From Penicillus capitatus (Eukaryota; Chlorophyta): a DNA stretch of 64,000 nt. Below are positions 23,006 through 33,243 of the stretch, one piece after another. The DNA lies in contig OZ287715.1 in NCBI GenBank assembly GCA_965649825.1, positions 62,001 to 126,000 of the forward strand. The letters are read 5' to 3'. A program made the position numbers and the translations under genes. Numbering within the stretch: position 1 is the first letter of the stretch; every line of letters begins with the position of its first letter. The notes under the pieces were generated by a model, which was not told the origin of the DNA, did no database searches, and saw only the letters and a list, made by a program, of their open reading frames with translations.

Positions 23006-25154
23006 ATGACAGACGGTGAGGTCATGAACGAACACCCAGTTGGCTCTGAGCCACTCTTGACGACGACATCGCGCTTCATTGACATTGGAAAGCAGCCCTT
23101 TGGTAGACAGGAAGCATGTTTGTCTATTGCCCGTCGGTGCGCCACTCTTTGCACATCGCTTGACTTGTTGACGGCGCGCACGCTCTACAGAGAGACGCCT
23201 GAAAAGAACGATGCGTCGACGGAGAGGCGTTCCAGACTGTCCGTCGCGGCGGACATCTGTCGTCAGCGCAGAAGGGAGAGAGGCGCAGTTCCTCGGGAGG
23301 TGTGCGCGGACAACGACAGTACACGGTCTTGCCGGACAATAAGAGTCGAGACGATCCGCCTGGACGACATCGGCGAACGCACAGCGCTCGGGGCTCCGGA
23401 GATCAAAAGCTCGTGCAGTTCGCGTGCGAGCGCAAAGAGAGATACCGTCGAGAAAACAATGATGCTCGATACATCCAGCGAGCTCGTTCCTCCGAGCACA
23501 CGCGAAATACAACCAAAAGCAGCTCCTGTCAACTTCAAGTATGTCCCCATCGTGCACTCGGCCGTTGGTATGCGGTCGAATACAACAGGGCCGAATACAC
23601 TCCCGATCGACAGTGGAAGGAGAGTCCGAGTGCCACAGTCACGGTGCTTCGAACGGAAGTTGCTCGGCTTCAGAGTCACAACGCCGAAAGAGAGAAAGCC
23701 ATCGAGCGCGCACATAACCAAGTCCCACCCGCCCTTTACGCCTTGACGCTCCAAAAGCGGCGCTTTCAGATAAAGGAACAACAGTCCTTTGCCTTAGACC
23801 TCCAAAGGAAACTGCGCACAGCTGAAGAAGAGGTAAAGGAGGTAAAGGAACGCGAAGAGAGACTCTCATCGCACTTATCCCATCTTCAAGAAGAACTCAG
23901 AGAAGCGAAACACGAAACACAATCGACACAGTTACAAGTGCAGGATCTCAAGTCGGATCGCGCCGTCCTCATGGTCTATCGATTCACAAAGGACTGTGTT
24001 CGTCAACAGGCATCAGTTGGGAATCCGAAACGAAGAATTGAGACAAAAACAGTCCGAAATCGAGAGACAGAAGAAACGACGGCAGACAGAAGAAGTGGAG
24101 GTGATCAGTCTGAAAGAAGAGTATCTTCGTCTGCAGAGATCTCTGAAAGAAGAGCTGTCCAAAATCGAGACAGCCGCCGCAGAGGAACGCCAGCAGTCAC
24201 AGACACTGCTCGCGCTGAGGTGGCTCTCCTTCCGTCGATGTCTCGTCCACCTGTCCACCATCGTTGCTTTTGCGGCAGGAAAGAGAGAGGGGAAATGCAG
24301 GAAGAGCTAGAGAATGTCATCGATCAGAATCACGATCTTCTTCGACGCAATCGAGAGCTGGAGGATTCGTGCACTTCTCTGGAGAAACTGCTGATTGACG
24401 CGCGATCGTGCAAATCGAGATGGGTGGGAGATAAGATCGACGCGTCTTCACATCCAAAAGGCATTACCCCGCAACGATGCATATGCATCTCGCCAATGGC
24501 TTCTCCTCTTTTCAGGAAAGGAGAACCTGTCCTTTCAACGAAACCTTTCTCCAACAAGACGAACGATGGCGTTCGACGATCGAAATCGGAACAAGGCAGA
24601 CGATCGCCATCGTCTGGCACAAGAACATGCCGCACATCTGACGGCCTGCCCTTCGAACAGCGTTTCTGAGGATTCAGAGAGTGGCTATTCGACGCGTCGA
24701 CTGCAGAATAGAGAATCGATTGTGGCAGAGTCGGATGCCTGTCAGAATCGCCACTCAGTTTCGCAACACGGCGGTGCGTCCTTGCTCAAGTGGGACGAGA
24801 GCGGAGCGCTTCCTCGCCAGAGCAGTACGCACATCACAATGCGAGCGCCTTACGCCACACAACATTCGCTTCAAGTTCGTCAACCCCAATCACCGTTTCC
24901 ATCTCCGTCAAGATCAATCCTCTATCTAGGACATGCAACATCTCACTCATGAACTGGAGAATCATCTCATGCAGCTCTCTATGAGAAGGAACCAGCTTCA
25001 GAGTGAATACGCAAAGATGCCAACCCATGCTGGTCGGACCCTTGCTGCCAGAGCCAGAAAGCAAGAGGTCGAGCACCAGATGGAGACCATCACTCAAGAA
25101 ATGAGTCGCATTCGATTCAGGCTCAAATGCATCACGGGAAACATAACCATGTGA
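23006..25154 (+). CDS. Long coiled-coil protein, unidentified, multi-exon
   Basis: The N-terminal part is low in structure (TSSELVPPSTREIQPKAAP, VNFKYVPIVHS). Coiled coil follows in several exons and frames: TVTVLRTEVARLQSHNAERE, ALDLQRKLRTAEEEVKEVKE, RQKQSEIERQKKRRQTEEVE, and MQEELENVIDQNHDLLRRNR. The C-terminal exon is the most structured: HRFHLRQDQSSIxDMQHLTH-like reading, then ELENHLMQLSMRRNQLQSEY, and GRTLAARARKQEVEHQMETI, a basic helical motif typical of centrosomal or ciliary coiled-coil proteins, though I cannot name the family. Frame changes require introns near 23500-23600, 23975-24000, 24225-24295, 24400-24470 and 24640-24850. Open antisense frames (22601-23557, 23263-23781) look like shadows. 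Start approximate. The stop is 11 bp from the mS35 stop on the other strand. Confidence 0.55.
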
Positions 25155-25165
25155 AATCCCTTGTG

Positions 25166-26401
25166 TTACATATCTGGATTCGAGAACGGAAAAATCAATG
25201 CCCGCTGTTTGAGAGTGTAATCCGCTTTCTTATCGGGAGACGACGTGTCAGGAATGCACGCAGCTGCAATGGCATGCGTAAATTCCTCTAAACTAAGGAG
25301 CCCATTGTTGCCTTTATCGGCAAAAAACAGGACACTCTCCAAATCACTGACGGACACATCCATACCAAACCTGCTCAGAAAGAATATTATGTATGGAAGA
25401 GTAGCGATGTGTGTACTGTTGGAAGAATGTCTTCCAATCTTTGATAGAAATCTGGCCGTCGCCGTCTGCATCCACCATTGCAAAGAACTCCTTGATCTCC
25501 TGCTCTGTTTTCTCTTTCTGATCATCATCCGTTTCTTTTGCTCGCCGTGGATAGCGTCTCTGAATGTAGCACCCTCTAGACTGTTTTGCCGGAAACTTCG
25601 TTCTTCCCTCCTTTACGAGTTCGTTCACAATTCTCATCACTTCTCGGCGATTGTCTTCACGTTTAGGGTATTTCTGACTGGCCAGTGTCATCAGTCCTGT
25701 CTCTGGGTCATACCTGTCGTTCCTCCGTGATGAACAGTAAAGAGCCAACGATGCGGACCTGTGTTCCACGATCTGAATAATGTGTTGGATGGCATCATCT
25801 GACAGGGAGTATTTTCTCTGCAGCTCTTTTATAAAGACGCGCATCTTCACGACCTTGTTCTTTGGATGCTCATAGTCTCCTTTGGTGAGGACATGATGCA
25901 CTTCCCAGCGAAAGATGCTCGGTGCTTTAGCTGAGATGACAACATATCTGTATCCGTTTTGAAGATTGAGATGTCTGTGTACTTCGAGATTCTGACAGCT
26001 GTACGAGCTCAGCCAGTTTTTCTGTCTGTTCCAAAGAGAGTTTTCGTTGCAGATGTGCGAATCCCGCATTGTTGGATTCAGGATAGAACTGAATGCCTGT
26101 CCGATCGATGTTGTGCGAGGAGACGTACTTTTCTCCTTTTTTCCCCAAGTGCACACCGACCCTGTCTAACTAAACACCCGCTCTCGTGTCTGTGCACGTC
26201 GTTCTCTACCTCGGCGTCCAGCGTTCCGCGCATGCCCAGATTACGCCGCTGTCGCTTGATCTCTTTTGGGTCTTCTTCTTCCAGAGATGTTTCAAAGAGG
26301 CCCAGAGGTACGTGGTTCTCTGGACCCGTGCAAAAACATCGACGCAGCACCTTTGGCCCGATCGAGCGACGAGTGATCCGCCTCAACATGAGTGCGTCCA
26401 T
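25166..26401 (-). CDS. MRPS35: Mitoribosomal mS35-like protein with C-terminal EF-hand pair
   Basis: Small-subunit mitoribosomal protein mS35 by its core: HPKNKVVKMRVFIKELQRKY, DDAIQHIIQIVEH, then, after a 45-nt intron near 25711-25755, RYDPETGLMTLASQKYPKRE and NRREVMRIVNELVKEG (compare [24 protein letters not shown] in animals). The N-terminus is a good mitochondrial presequence, MLRRITRRSIGPKVLRRCF (ATG 26401 or 26389). The same frame then continues without a stop into two EF-hands: DADGDGQISIKD (Asp at 1, 3, 5) and, in the last exon, DKGNNGLLSLEE. mS35 is not known to me to carry EF-hands, so this is either a fusion or two genes with an unseen boundary near 25560-25610. A frame change near 26140-26170 needs an intron I could not place cleanly. 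Confidence 0.7.
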
Positions 26402-26743
26402 TAATGAAATGTATTGCATTTGGCTGTAGAGGGAATAGACCACGCGGGTAGACGGATATGTCGCCGAAGTAGGCAATCGTGACGCCGATCTCGCTCTTCT
26501 CTTCAAGGCGGCGAAGATACTTTTCGCGTGTTCGCTCTTCTATGTAGAAGAGCTGCATTGTTGACGTGAACAGTGTCCTCGGTTTTCGCACTTGGTATGT
26601 CGATTCCTCACACTTTGACATATCCGTTTCTTATCTCTTGTCCACTAGGTCAGACTTAAATTCTTTTGAGACATGACGGTTCATGTGGTTGACGCTTACA
26701 AGACGCTTAGCTGTTTAGGCGACAGGCATGCTTTCCTCGCAAC
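26402..26743. other. Divergent promoter region between mS35 and CRP2
   Basis: 341 bp between divergent starts. Short frames on both strands cross it, but none looks coding. It should contain both promoters. No repeat or RNA gene seen. Confidence 0.45.
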
Positions 26744-29099
26744 ATGAACGGTCGACGTGTTTGTTTTACACTTGCTCTTCTTTTCGTCGTCGCCCTCGGC
26801 AAGTTGGGTGAGAAAATCTCCTTGAATACGAAACGCCTGCTCGCGCCTCATGACCAGACAACAAGAATCTCCGTTTTCACCCCTGCACTTCGAGACACCC
26901 GTTTCTATGCACAAGAGGTGAACCTCCGTATTGCCGACTGACCCCGATGCAATTCGGCCGCGGTGTATGCCTTTGTTAAACGCGATGATTTTTTCCATTC
27001 ACTGTAGGAGCTAGGCATTATTTCGCTTAGAAGCCTTAAGCAAGTTAACACGAGAACGTGTTATTGGGATAAAGACAGTAAAGATTGCATGTTCAATGAC
27101 TTGGCATCCGAGCCGTTCCTCGACGTTGCAGATAATCCCATTGCCGACGACGCTAGCCGTTCCCTCGTTGGCTTCTCTTAGTCATTACACACATCGTCGG
27201 GACATGCATGGCTTTGCAGGAATGCTTCCGCATACGACAAGAGGATTCGTGTTCCGAGGTGGAATACTGTGAATGGTATGGCAGTTGCGCCGGAAACACT
27301 TTCCTAAAGCATCCGCTTTTCCAAGGCTTAATGGGTGGTGCGGCATTTCTACCGAATACTCTCGCAAATTCCATTCAGTGGACTGCATGAAAAAACTGCA
27401 GTTTGACGTTGACATGTATACTGGCAACCGAGAGTGTTACGCGAAGAATACAGAACTTGCCTGTAATGCCACTGGCATATGTTTCTGGTGAGTATGCCCT
27501 TCCAAACTCTCCCTAAAATATGTCACTGTCTAGGGTTGATGACTCTTGTTATTTCGATGAATGGTATTATTTCCATGGCATCCGAACCGATGAAAGTTTT
27601 ACACGAAGAGGAAGGTTTCCAGAAGGAGCTGTGGAGGTATGTTCACCCAGATCAACCGCATTTTGACATTCCTCTGCTGCAAGTTACTCGATGGGAGATT
27701 TAATTTAATGATTGATACCATTCAGAAGGCCATTAATGATGAAGAGATCACCACATGGAGCGCTGTTCTGGACTGGAAAGCACCGCCTGTTAACTGCCCT
27801 CCCTCCTATAAAGCAGTGGTATGAGCATCTCGTTTCTCTCTCGCTCTTCTGACTTCACACGATGCAGCTGTGCGACTACGTCGAAGCCTTCACACCATTC
27901 GTCGTCTATAATATTTATTGTTCTCATAGATATGAGTCGCTGGATCCTTCACTCTGCGAGAGAGATGCGTACTGCTCAGTAGACAGAGAAGATCCAACTC
28001 TTCCATGTATTCCTTCCATTGAGAAAGTGACACTGATCGCCCATCGCGCTGATTATGTGCGTTTTTCTTCACTTCTTGTTCTATGACGTATACTGAGTCA
28101 TTACACAAGGTATTTGCGGATGCAATCGAAGATCCTGAAGCCAGAGCCTTTGCGCGGAAGGCTCTCCAGTGTGAACACATATCCGATTCAGACAAATGCG
28201 AAGGTTTAGCCGAAGGCATTGGTTTCGCCCCATAGCATTCTTTTCATGTGTAGATGAGGATGATTGTACGTGGATCGATACTGATGGCAAATGCATCGTC
28301 TCAACAAAATGGACCGAGGACAAATTCTACAGCATTGTCGGAAAAAAGAAGGATCCAGTATGCCAATCGTATACTCTGGCTTCTCGGTACGGATGCGTCG
28401 ATCTCAAAGATGAAGAGGAGTGCCGCAAAAACCCAAGATGCTCCTACCATAAATCAACAGGTATGTATGTCTATTTATGATCTCTGCTGATCCCTCAACT
28501 TCTGTGATACAGAATCGTGCATCTTGGCATTTTCGGGAACGGTAGAATTCGCACTGTCTCTGTCGGGGGTTGATGACGCATATCGGTACGCTCGAAGCAC
28601 GTGTATGGATGCCACCACCTCGATGGACTGTCAGATAGCAAGTTCGCACGTCGACATACCGACGTCCGGGGATCTCTCCTCCGTTGCAAAGAATGCAGCT
28701 CAAATCAACGAAACCGAAGGAGAGACGGAGGCATCTCTTATTGCCGAGGCTCCAGATTCCATCGAAGGGTTGTCCGATGAATTCTTGGAGCTGAATGAAA
28801 ATCTGAAACACGACGAAGAGGAAGAAGACGACGATAAGATCAGACGTACATCTGCAGGAACATCCGACTCCGACGACAGCAATGACGATGCGACGGAGGG
28901 AGAGGGGGTATACGAAGTTTATAGCTCCGCCGCCAACACCGCCATCGCCATCGCCGGCGTCGAGGCTGAGGTCAAGACCACCGTCGCCGCTGCCGCCAGT
29001 GCCGCTGACATAGTCGCAGGCGCCGGTGGCGGCGGCGACGACTACGACATATTCACAGGCGGCGACGACGATGACGCGACGTGGTCAGTATGGGGATAA
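26744..29099 (+). CDS. Cysteine-rich secreted protein CRP2 (unnamed family), multi-exon
   Basis: Same architecture as CRP1 on the other strand. Signal peptide MNGRRVCFTLALLFVVALG. Blocks in order: TRTCYWDKDSKDCMFNDL with DNPIADDASR near 27050-27160; ECFRIRQEDSCSEVEYCEWY near 27220; ECYAKNTELACNATGICFW near 27430, continuing VDDSCYFDEWYYF; TTWSAVLDWKAPPVNCP near 27750; QLCDYVEAFTPFVVYNIYC near 27865; DDCTWIDTDGKC near 28260; KDPVCQSYTLASRYGCVDLK and ECRKNPRCSYHKSTG near 28355-28460; ESCILAFSGTVEFALSLSG near 28515. The tail is acidic, then Ala/Gly/Asp-rich, ending DDYDIFTGGDDDDATW...; CRP1 shares the DDYDI element. Introns of about 50-60 nt, for example near 27488-27533, 27823-27865 and 28461-28512. 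The GCC-rich tail (about 28920-29080) is low complexity. Probably exported; function unknown. Confidence 0.8.
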
Positions 29100-29414
29100 G
29101 AATATTATTATGACGACTAAAACCGACCGAATACATACAGAATGAGAGAGAGTCTGATAGAAAGTCATGGAGATAGGTGTTCTGCAAGAGAAGTTTTCGC
29201 CATCTGAGAACTTCGATCTCTATCTGCTGTCGTTTCTTGGCCGTTTTGCGCGCCTAGTGCTTCTCTGTTTGTTCTCCGAACGCATTATCTTTGCAATTCG
29301 TGATGGGAGCTGTCGTCTGTGTCTGTGAATTCGAATGTATGTAATAATGAACCTTTCATGAGTTAAAGGCGAGTATCGATTCTTCAGCCGCCGTTGCGTA
29401 GCGAACTGAGAAAG
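29100..29414. other. Intergenic region upstream of nucleoside diphosphate kinase
   Basis: 315 bp between CRP2 and NDK, both plus strand. AT-rich stretch just after the CRP2 stop (about 29100-29115) could hold its polyadenylation region. No gene, repeat or RNA seen. Confidence 0.45.
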
Positions 29415-29864
29415 ATGGCAGAACAGACCTTTATCATGATCAAGCCCGATGGCGTTCAGCGCGGACTCGTCGGAAAAATCATCAAGCGCTTCGAACAACG
29501 TGGCTACTTCCTACGCGGACTCAAGATGATGACAGTCGAGAAGGCTTTCGCCGAGACGCATTACAAGGACTTGGCTTCGAAGCCATTCTTCCCCGACCTC
29601 ATTGCCTACATCACTAGCGGCCCTGTCGTGGCAATGGTATGGGAGGGAAAAGATGCAACATCGCAAGGACGCAGGATGCTGGGCAAGACAAACCCTCTAG
29701 ATTCGGATCCCGGCACAATCCGTGGAGATTTCTCTTTGATCATGGGACGCAATATCATTCATGGCTCGGATGGAGTGGAGAGTGCCAAGGCGGAGATTGC
29801 GCTCTGGTTTCCGGAAGGACTCAACGAATACGCACACCATTCAAAGGATTGGATTTATGAATAG
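29415..29864 (+). CDS. NDK: Nucleoside diphosphate kinase
   Basis: Transfers the gamma phosphate between nucleoside di- and triphosphates through a phosphohistidine. 149 residues, the usual length of the cytosolic hexameric enzyme, in a single exon. [20 protein letters not shown] is the conserved start; the active-site motif [16 protein letters not shown] includes the phosphorylated His; the C-terminus ends KDWIYE as expected. No targeting sequence, so probably cytosolic. An in-frame ATG lies 21 bp upstream (29394), but 29415 gives the family start. Confidence 0.97.
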   Translation: MAEQTFIMIKPDGVQRGLVGKIIKRFEQRGYFLRGLKMMTVEKAFAETHYKDLASKPFFPDLIAYITSGPVVAMVWEGKDATSQGRRMLGKTNPLDSDPGTIRGDFSLIMGRNIIHGSDGVESAKAEIALWFPEGLNEYAHHSKDWIYE

Positions 29865-30084
29865 AGAGACGATCTACTTACAGCAACAGGCACTTCATTG
29901 TTTGGATGTTCAGCAGATACAGTACTGAATTCCGTTTAACCCATTAGGCTGCTGTCTACTCCCCCGATCGCCGCTCGAGTGTAATGATATCCCTTGACTC
30001 TTGCAATGTCAGAGAAGTGAGCACCCAGGACAATACATCAGAGGCAGCGCGGATGTAATCTGCCAGCCATGACAGGGATCGATA

Positions 30085-30822
30085 TCAAGAAGGATCGATG
30101 GGTGGTTTTGGACTTTGGCGTTCGATGACAGGTCCCTGATTGGATACCGTCAGATCAGATGCGCGTAGCAGGAGACGCATGAGATCCTGAAACGAAGCTT
30201 TCTCTCCATCGAATGCGCGATAGTATTCCGAGTAGGTGTTTTGCAAACGCATATAGGCACTCAGTAGTTTGCGCTCATACTTACCAACCAATCGCACATG
30301 GGCCAGACGTCGCAGAGAGGACGTCGGGATAGCAGAAAGCATATCTGGCTTCTGCCTGGCATTCTCACACATGAGTCGAATCTCGACGAGCAAAGCATCG
30401 ACTACCGTGCGAGATTGAGAATGGCCTTCTTCTTTTCTGTATACTCTTGTGCTTCGTTGAGGTTTGTCGCACGAACATACATGCCATTCTGTAGCATGTA
30501 TTGAGACAAGAGCTTCCATTGATCGACAAAGGGGAGATAATTGTATCGCATGTTGCTCTCCCCCGTCACTCGGTTGTCTTTTCGAAGAGCCTGTATGCAT
30601 CCTGCACAAAATACAGTTAAGTCGTATGCAGTGTATAGGCGTCGACGCATGGATCGTCATGGATATCCTACGTGATGGAAAGCGACATCGCTCAATGCGC
30701 TGCAGCCTGAGGCCTCGTACCGCATGTCGACGTCGTCCGCGCAAAAGATGACGGAGACGAAGGAGAGGTCGAGGCACGACGTTTGGCAACGTAAACGTTT
30801 GACCAGACAGTAGTCCATTCAT
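30085..30822 (-). CDS. Unidentified protein, possible organelle presequence, three exons
   Basis: Three exons can be joined in frame. Exon 1 (from ATG 30822) is strongly basic, LLRLRHLLRGRRRHAVRGLR, like an organelle-targeting peptide. A 70-nt intron ending TTTTGTGCAG leads to exon 2: CIQALRKDNRVTGESNMRYN, LPFVDQWKLLSQYMLQNGMY, NLNEAQEYTEKKKAILNLAR. A 49-nt intron leads to exon 3: QKPDMLSAIPTSSLRRLAHV, KYERKLLSAYMRLQNTYSEY, and the tail VIERQSPKPPIDPS. The helical, charged composition suggests a structural or complex subunit, but I do not recognise the family. It is divergent from FtsH, with 102 bp between starts. Confidence 0.5.
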   Translation of the reverse strand: MNGLLSGQTFTLPNVVPRPLLRLRHLLRGRRRHAVRGLRLQRIERCRFPSRRISMTIHASTPIHCIRLNCILCRMHTGSSKRQPSDGGEQHAIQLSPLCRSMEALVSIHATEWHVCSCDKPQRSTRVYRKEEGHSQSRTVVDALLVEIRLMCENARQKPDMLSAIPTSSLRRLAHVRLVGKYERKLLSAYMRLQNTYSEYYRAFDGEKASFQDLMRLLLRASDLTVSNQGPVIERQSPKPPIDPS

Positions 30823-30924
30823 TTCGTCACCCTGATGGGCCGTTACGTAATAATGATCATCTATAAGAGCCTAACGTTGGCGTTTGTGGGTGAATTCGAC
30901 TATCTGCCTTTTCGTTGTTCGGAC

Positions 30925-33153
30925 ATGATGCAGTCGAGCAAGACCTTAGGCAGGACTACCATCTCAACGCGATTGGCGCCAATTCGGCCTCGTACTGTCT
31001 GGCGGCCAACAAGGATCGTCTGCCGTGCCACATCACACCAGGTCCATATCCCGATGTCCCTCGGTACTTGAACCCGCATCCTGTTCTGTTCTGTCATAGA
31101 CGGAGAGTGCAACGCAATGGGCGTCGCTGATACCTGCCGCAGCGCTGGCAGCTCTGGTTTCAGCCACGCCGGTGCAGGCTGCGGATTATACGGCTCCTCC
31201 ACCTCAGGTTCAACAAACGGAGCCGCGTCGTGCGATCGAGACGTACACGGCACCCTCGACGGCGCCGACCGAATTTGTTTTCCCGGAGTCGACACAGTGG
31301 CGCTACTCAGAACTGATTAACGCCGTCGAGGCAGGAAAAGTGGAACGGGTCCGTTTTGCGAAGGATGGTTCGCAGTTGCAGCTCACAGCAGTCGATGGTA
31401 GACGTGCTCTCGTGACGTTGCCCAACGACCCAGAACTCGTGGATATTCTCGCCAAGAACGGCGTGGACATCTCTGTGGCCGAAGGAGAGCCGCAGGGCAA
31501 CTTTGTCTCTCTTCTGGGAAACCTACTCTTCCCTCTGTTGGCCTTTGGCGGTCTCTTCTTGTTATTTCGCAGTGGATCTGGGTCGAACGAATCTGGAGCT
31601 GGTGGAATGGGTCCCCTAGGTGGACCGGGCAACCCGCTGGACTTTGGTCGAAACAAGTCCAAATTTCAGGAGGTTCCGGATACAGGCGTGAAATTTGCAG
31701 ATGTCGCTGTAAGGCCACCTCTCTGCCACTCTGACATCGACATGGATGTTTGATGCCGTAGGGTGTAGATAATGCAAAGTTGGAGCTTCAGGAAGTGGTG
31801 GATTTCTTGAAGAACCCTGACAAGTACACCCGTCTGGGCGCCAAGATTCCCAAGGGCGTTTTGCTGGTCGGCCCGCCTGGAACAGGAAAGACACTCATTG
31901 CCAAGGCCGTGGCTGGTGAGGCAGGCACGCCCTTCTTCTCCTGTGCCGCTTCGGAGTTTGTGGAGCTGTTTGTGGGAGTGGGCGCCTCCCGTGTGCGCGA
32001 TCTCTTTGCCAAGGCCAAGAGCAAGGCACCATGCATCGTGTTCATCGACGAAATCGATGCCGTGGGTCGTCAGCGTGGTGCAGGAATGGGCGGCGGTAAT
32101 GATGAACGCGAGCAGACCATCAATCAGCTGCTGACAGAGATGGATGGCTTCGAAGGCAACACAGCCGTCATTGTGCTGGCAGCCACCAATCGCCCAGATG
32201 TATTGGATCCTGCTTTGTTGCGTCCTGGACGCTTTGATCGACAAGTAACCGTCGACCGACCAGATGTGCAAGGACGCATTGCTATTCTCAAAGTACATTC
32301 CAAAGGAAAGACCTTGGGCAAAGACGTCGATCTGGATAAAATTGCCAGACGGACACCAGGATTCACAGGAGCCGATTTACAGAATCTGATGAACGAGGCC
32401 GCCATCTTGGCAGCAAGAAGAGATCTGAAAGAGATTTCGAAGGAGGAAGTGGCCGATGCGCTGGAGCGAATCATTGCGGGACCTGAGAAGAAGAACGCCG
32501 TCATGTCTGATAAGAAGAAGAGTCTGGTGTCTTATCACGAAGCGGGTCATGCATTGGTCGGTGCTCTGATGCCGGAATACGATCCGGTCACCAAGATCTC
32601 CATCATTCCCCGCGGTCCTGCCGGCGGCGTGACGTTCTTTGCTCCGAGCGAAGATCGATTGGAATCGGGTCTGTACAGCCGCTCCTATTTGGAGAATCAA
32701 CTGGCTGTTGCCTTGGGCGGTCGCATCGCTGAGGAATTGATCTTCGGAGAGGACGACATTACCACAGGTGCCTCGAGCGATTTCCAACAGGTGACCCGAA
32801 TCGCACGCATGATGGTGACGCAAGTCGGCCTCAGCGACAAGATGGGTCAGATTGCATGGACACAGAGCGGTCCTTCTTTTTTGGGCAGCCAGATTGCTCA
32901 GCCGGGAGAATTCTCGATGCAGACAGCAAGCGAGATCGATGACGAAGTGAAGAGTCTTGTGGAACGTGCCTATCGTCGAGCCAAAGATCTCATCCAGAGC
33001 AACATGAATCTTCTGCACAAGACAGCCGAGATGCTCATAGAGAAGGAGGTTGTGGACGGAGACGAGTTTGAGAAGCTCGTCATCGAATCCAAGGCGGAGC
33101 AGTATCTGAAGAAGGACGCTCCAAATGTCACCATTCCCTATCAGGCTGTCTGA
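30925..33153 (+). CDS. FTSH: Plastid FtsH zinc metalloprotease, three exons
   Basis: Membrane-bound AAA protease that degrades damaged thylakoid proteins such as photosystem II D1. Exon 1 is a transit peptide, [20 protein letters not shown], ending near RIVCRA. Intron 31042-31099 (58 nt) leads to [20 protein letters not shown], a hydrophobic stretch with an AxA-type end. A luminal/stromal segment, then a membrane span near [19 protein letters not shown]. Intron 31709-31761 (53 nt) joins VKFADVA to [16 protein letters not shown] domain: Walker A GPPGTGKT, Walker [13 protein letters not shown], second region of homology RPGRFDRQ. Protease: zinc motif HEAGH and downstream [20 protein letters not shown]. 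Complete, with stop at 33151-33153. The lack of a signal peptide argues for a primary plastid. Confidence 0.96.
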
Positions 33154-33243
33154 CCTTATCAGCCAACCCTTTGCTGCCCACCATTGACGATTCTTCATTA
33201 TTGATCGACGGATGGTTCTGGTTTTTGTAAACGACGAGCGCGC

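Noticed and set aside
22601-23781. Long minus-strand frames (318 and 172 codons) opposite TMCO1 and the coiled-coil gene
   Set aside because: They overlap firmly identified TMCO1 exons and coding-looking plus-strand exons; their content is typical of antisense shadows rich in Arg, Ser and Cys.
28920-29080. GCC-rich stretch as a possible CpG-type element or microsatellite
   Set aside because: It is in frame with CRP2 and encodes its Ala/Gly/Asp tail; triplets vary too much for a simple microsatellite.
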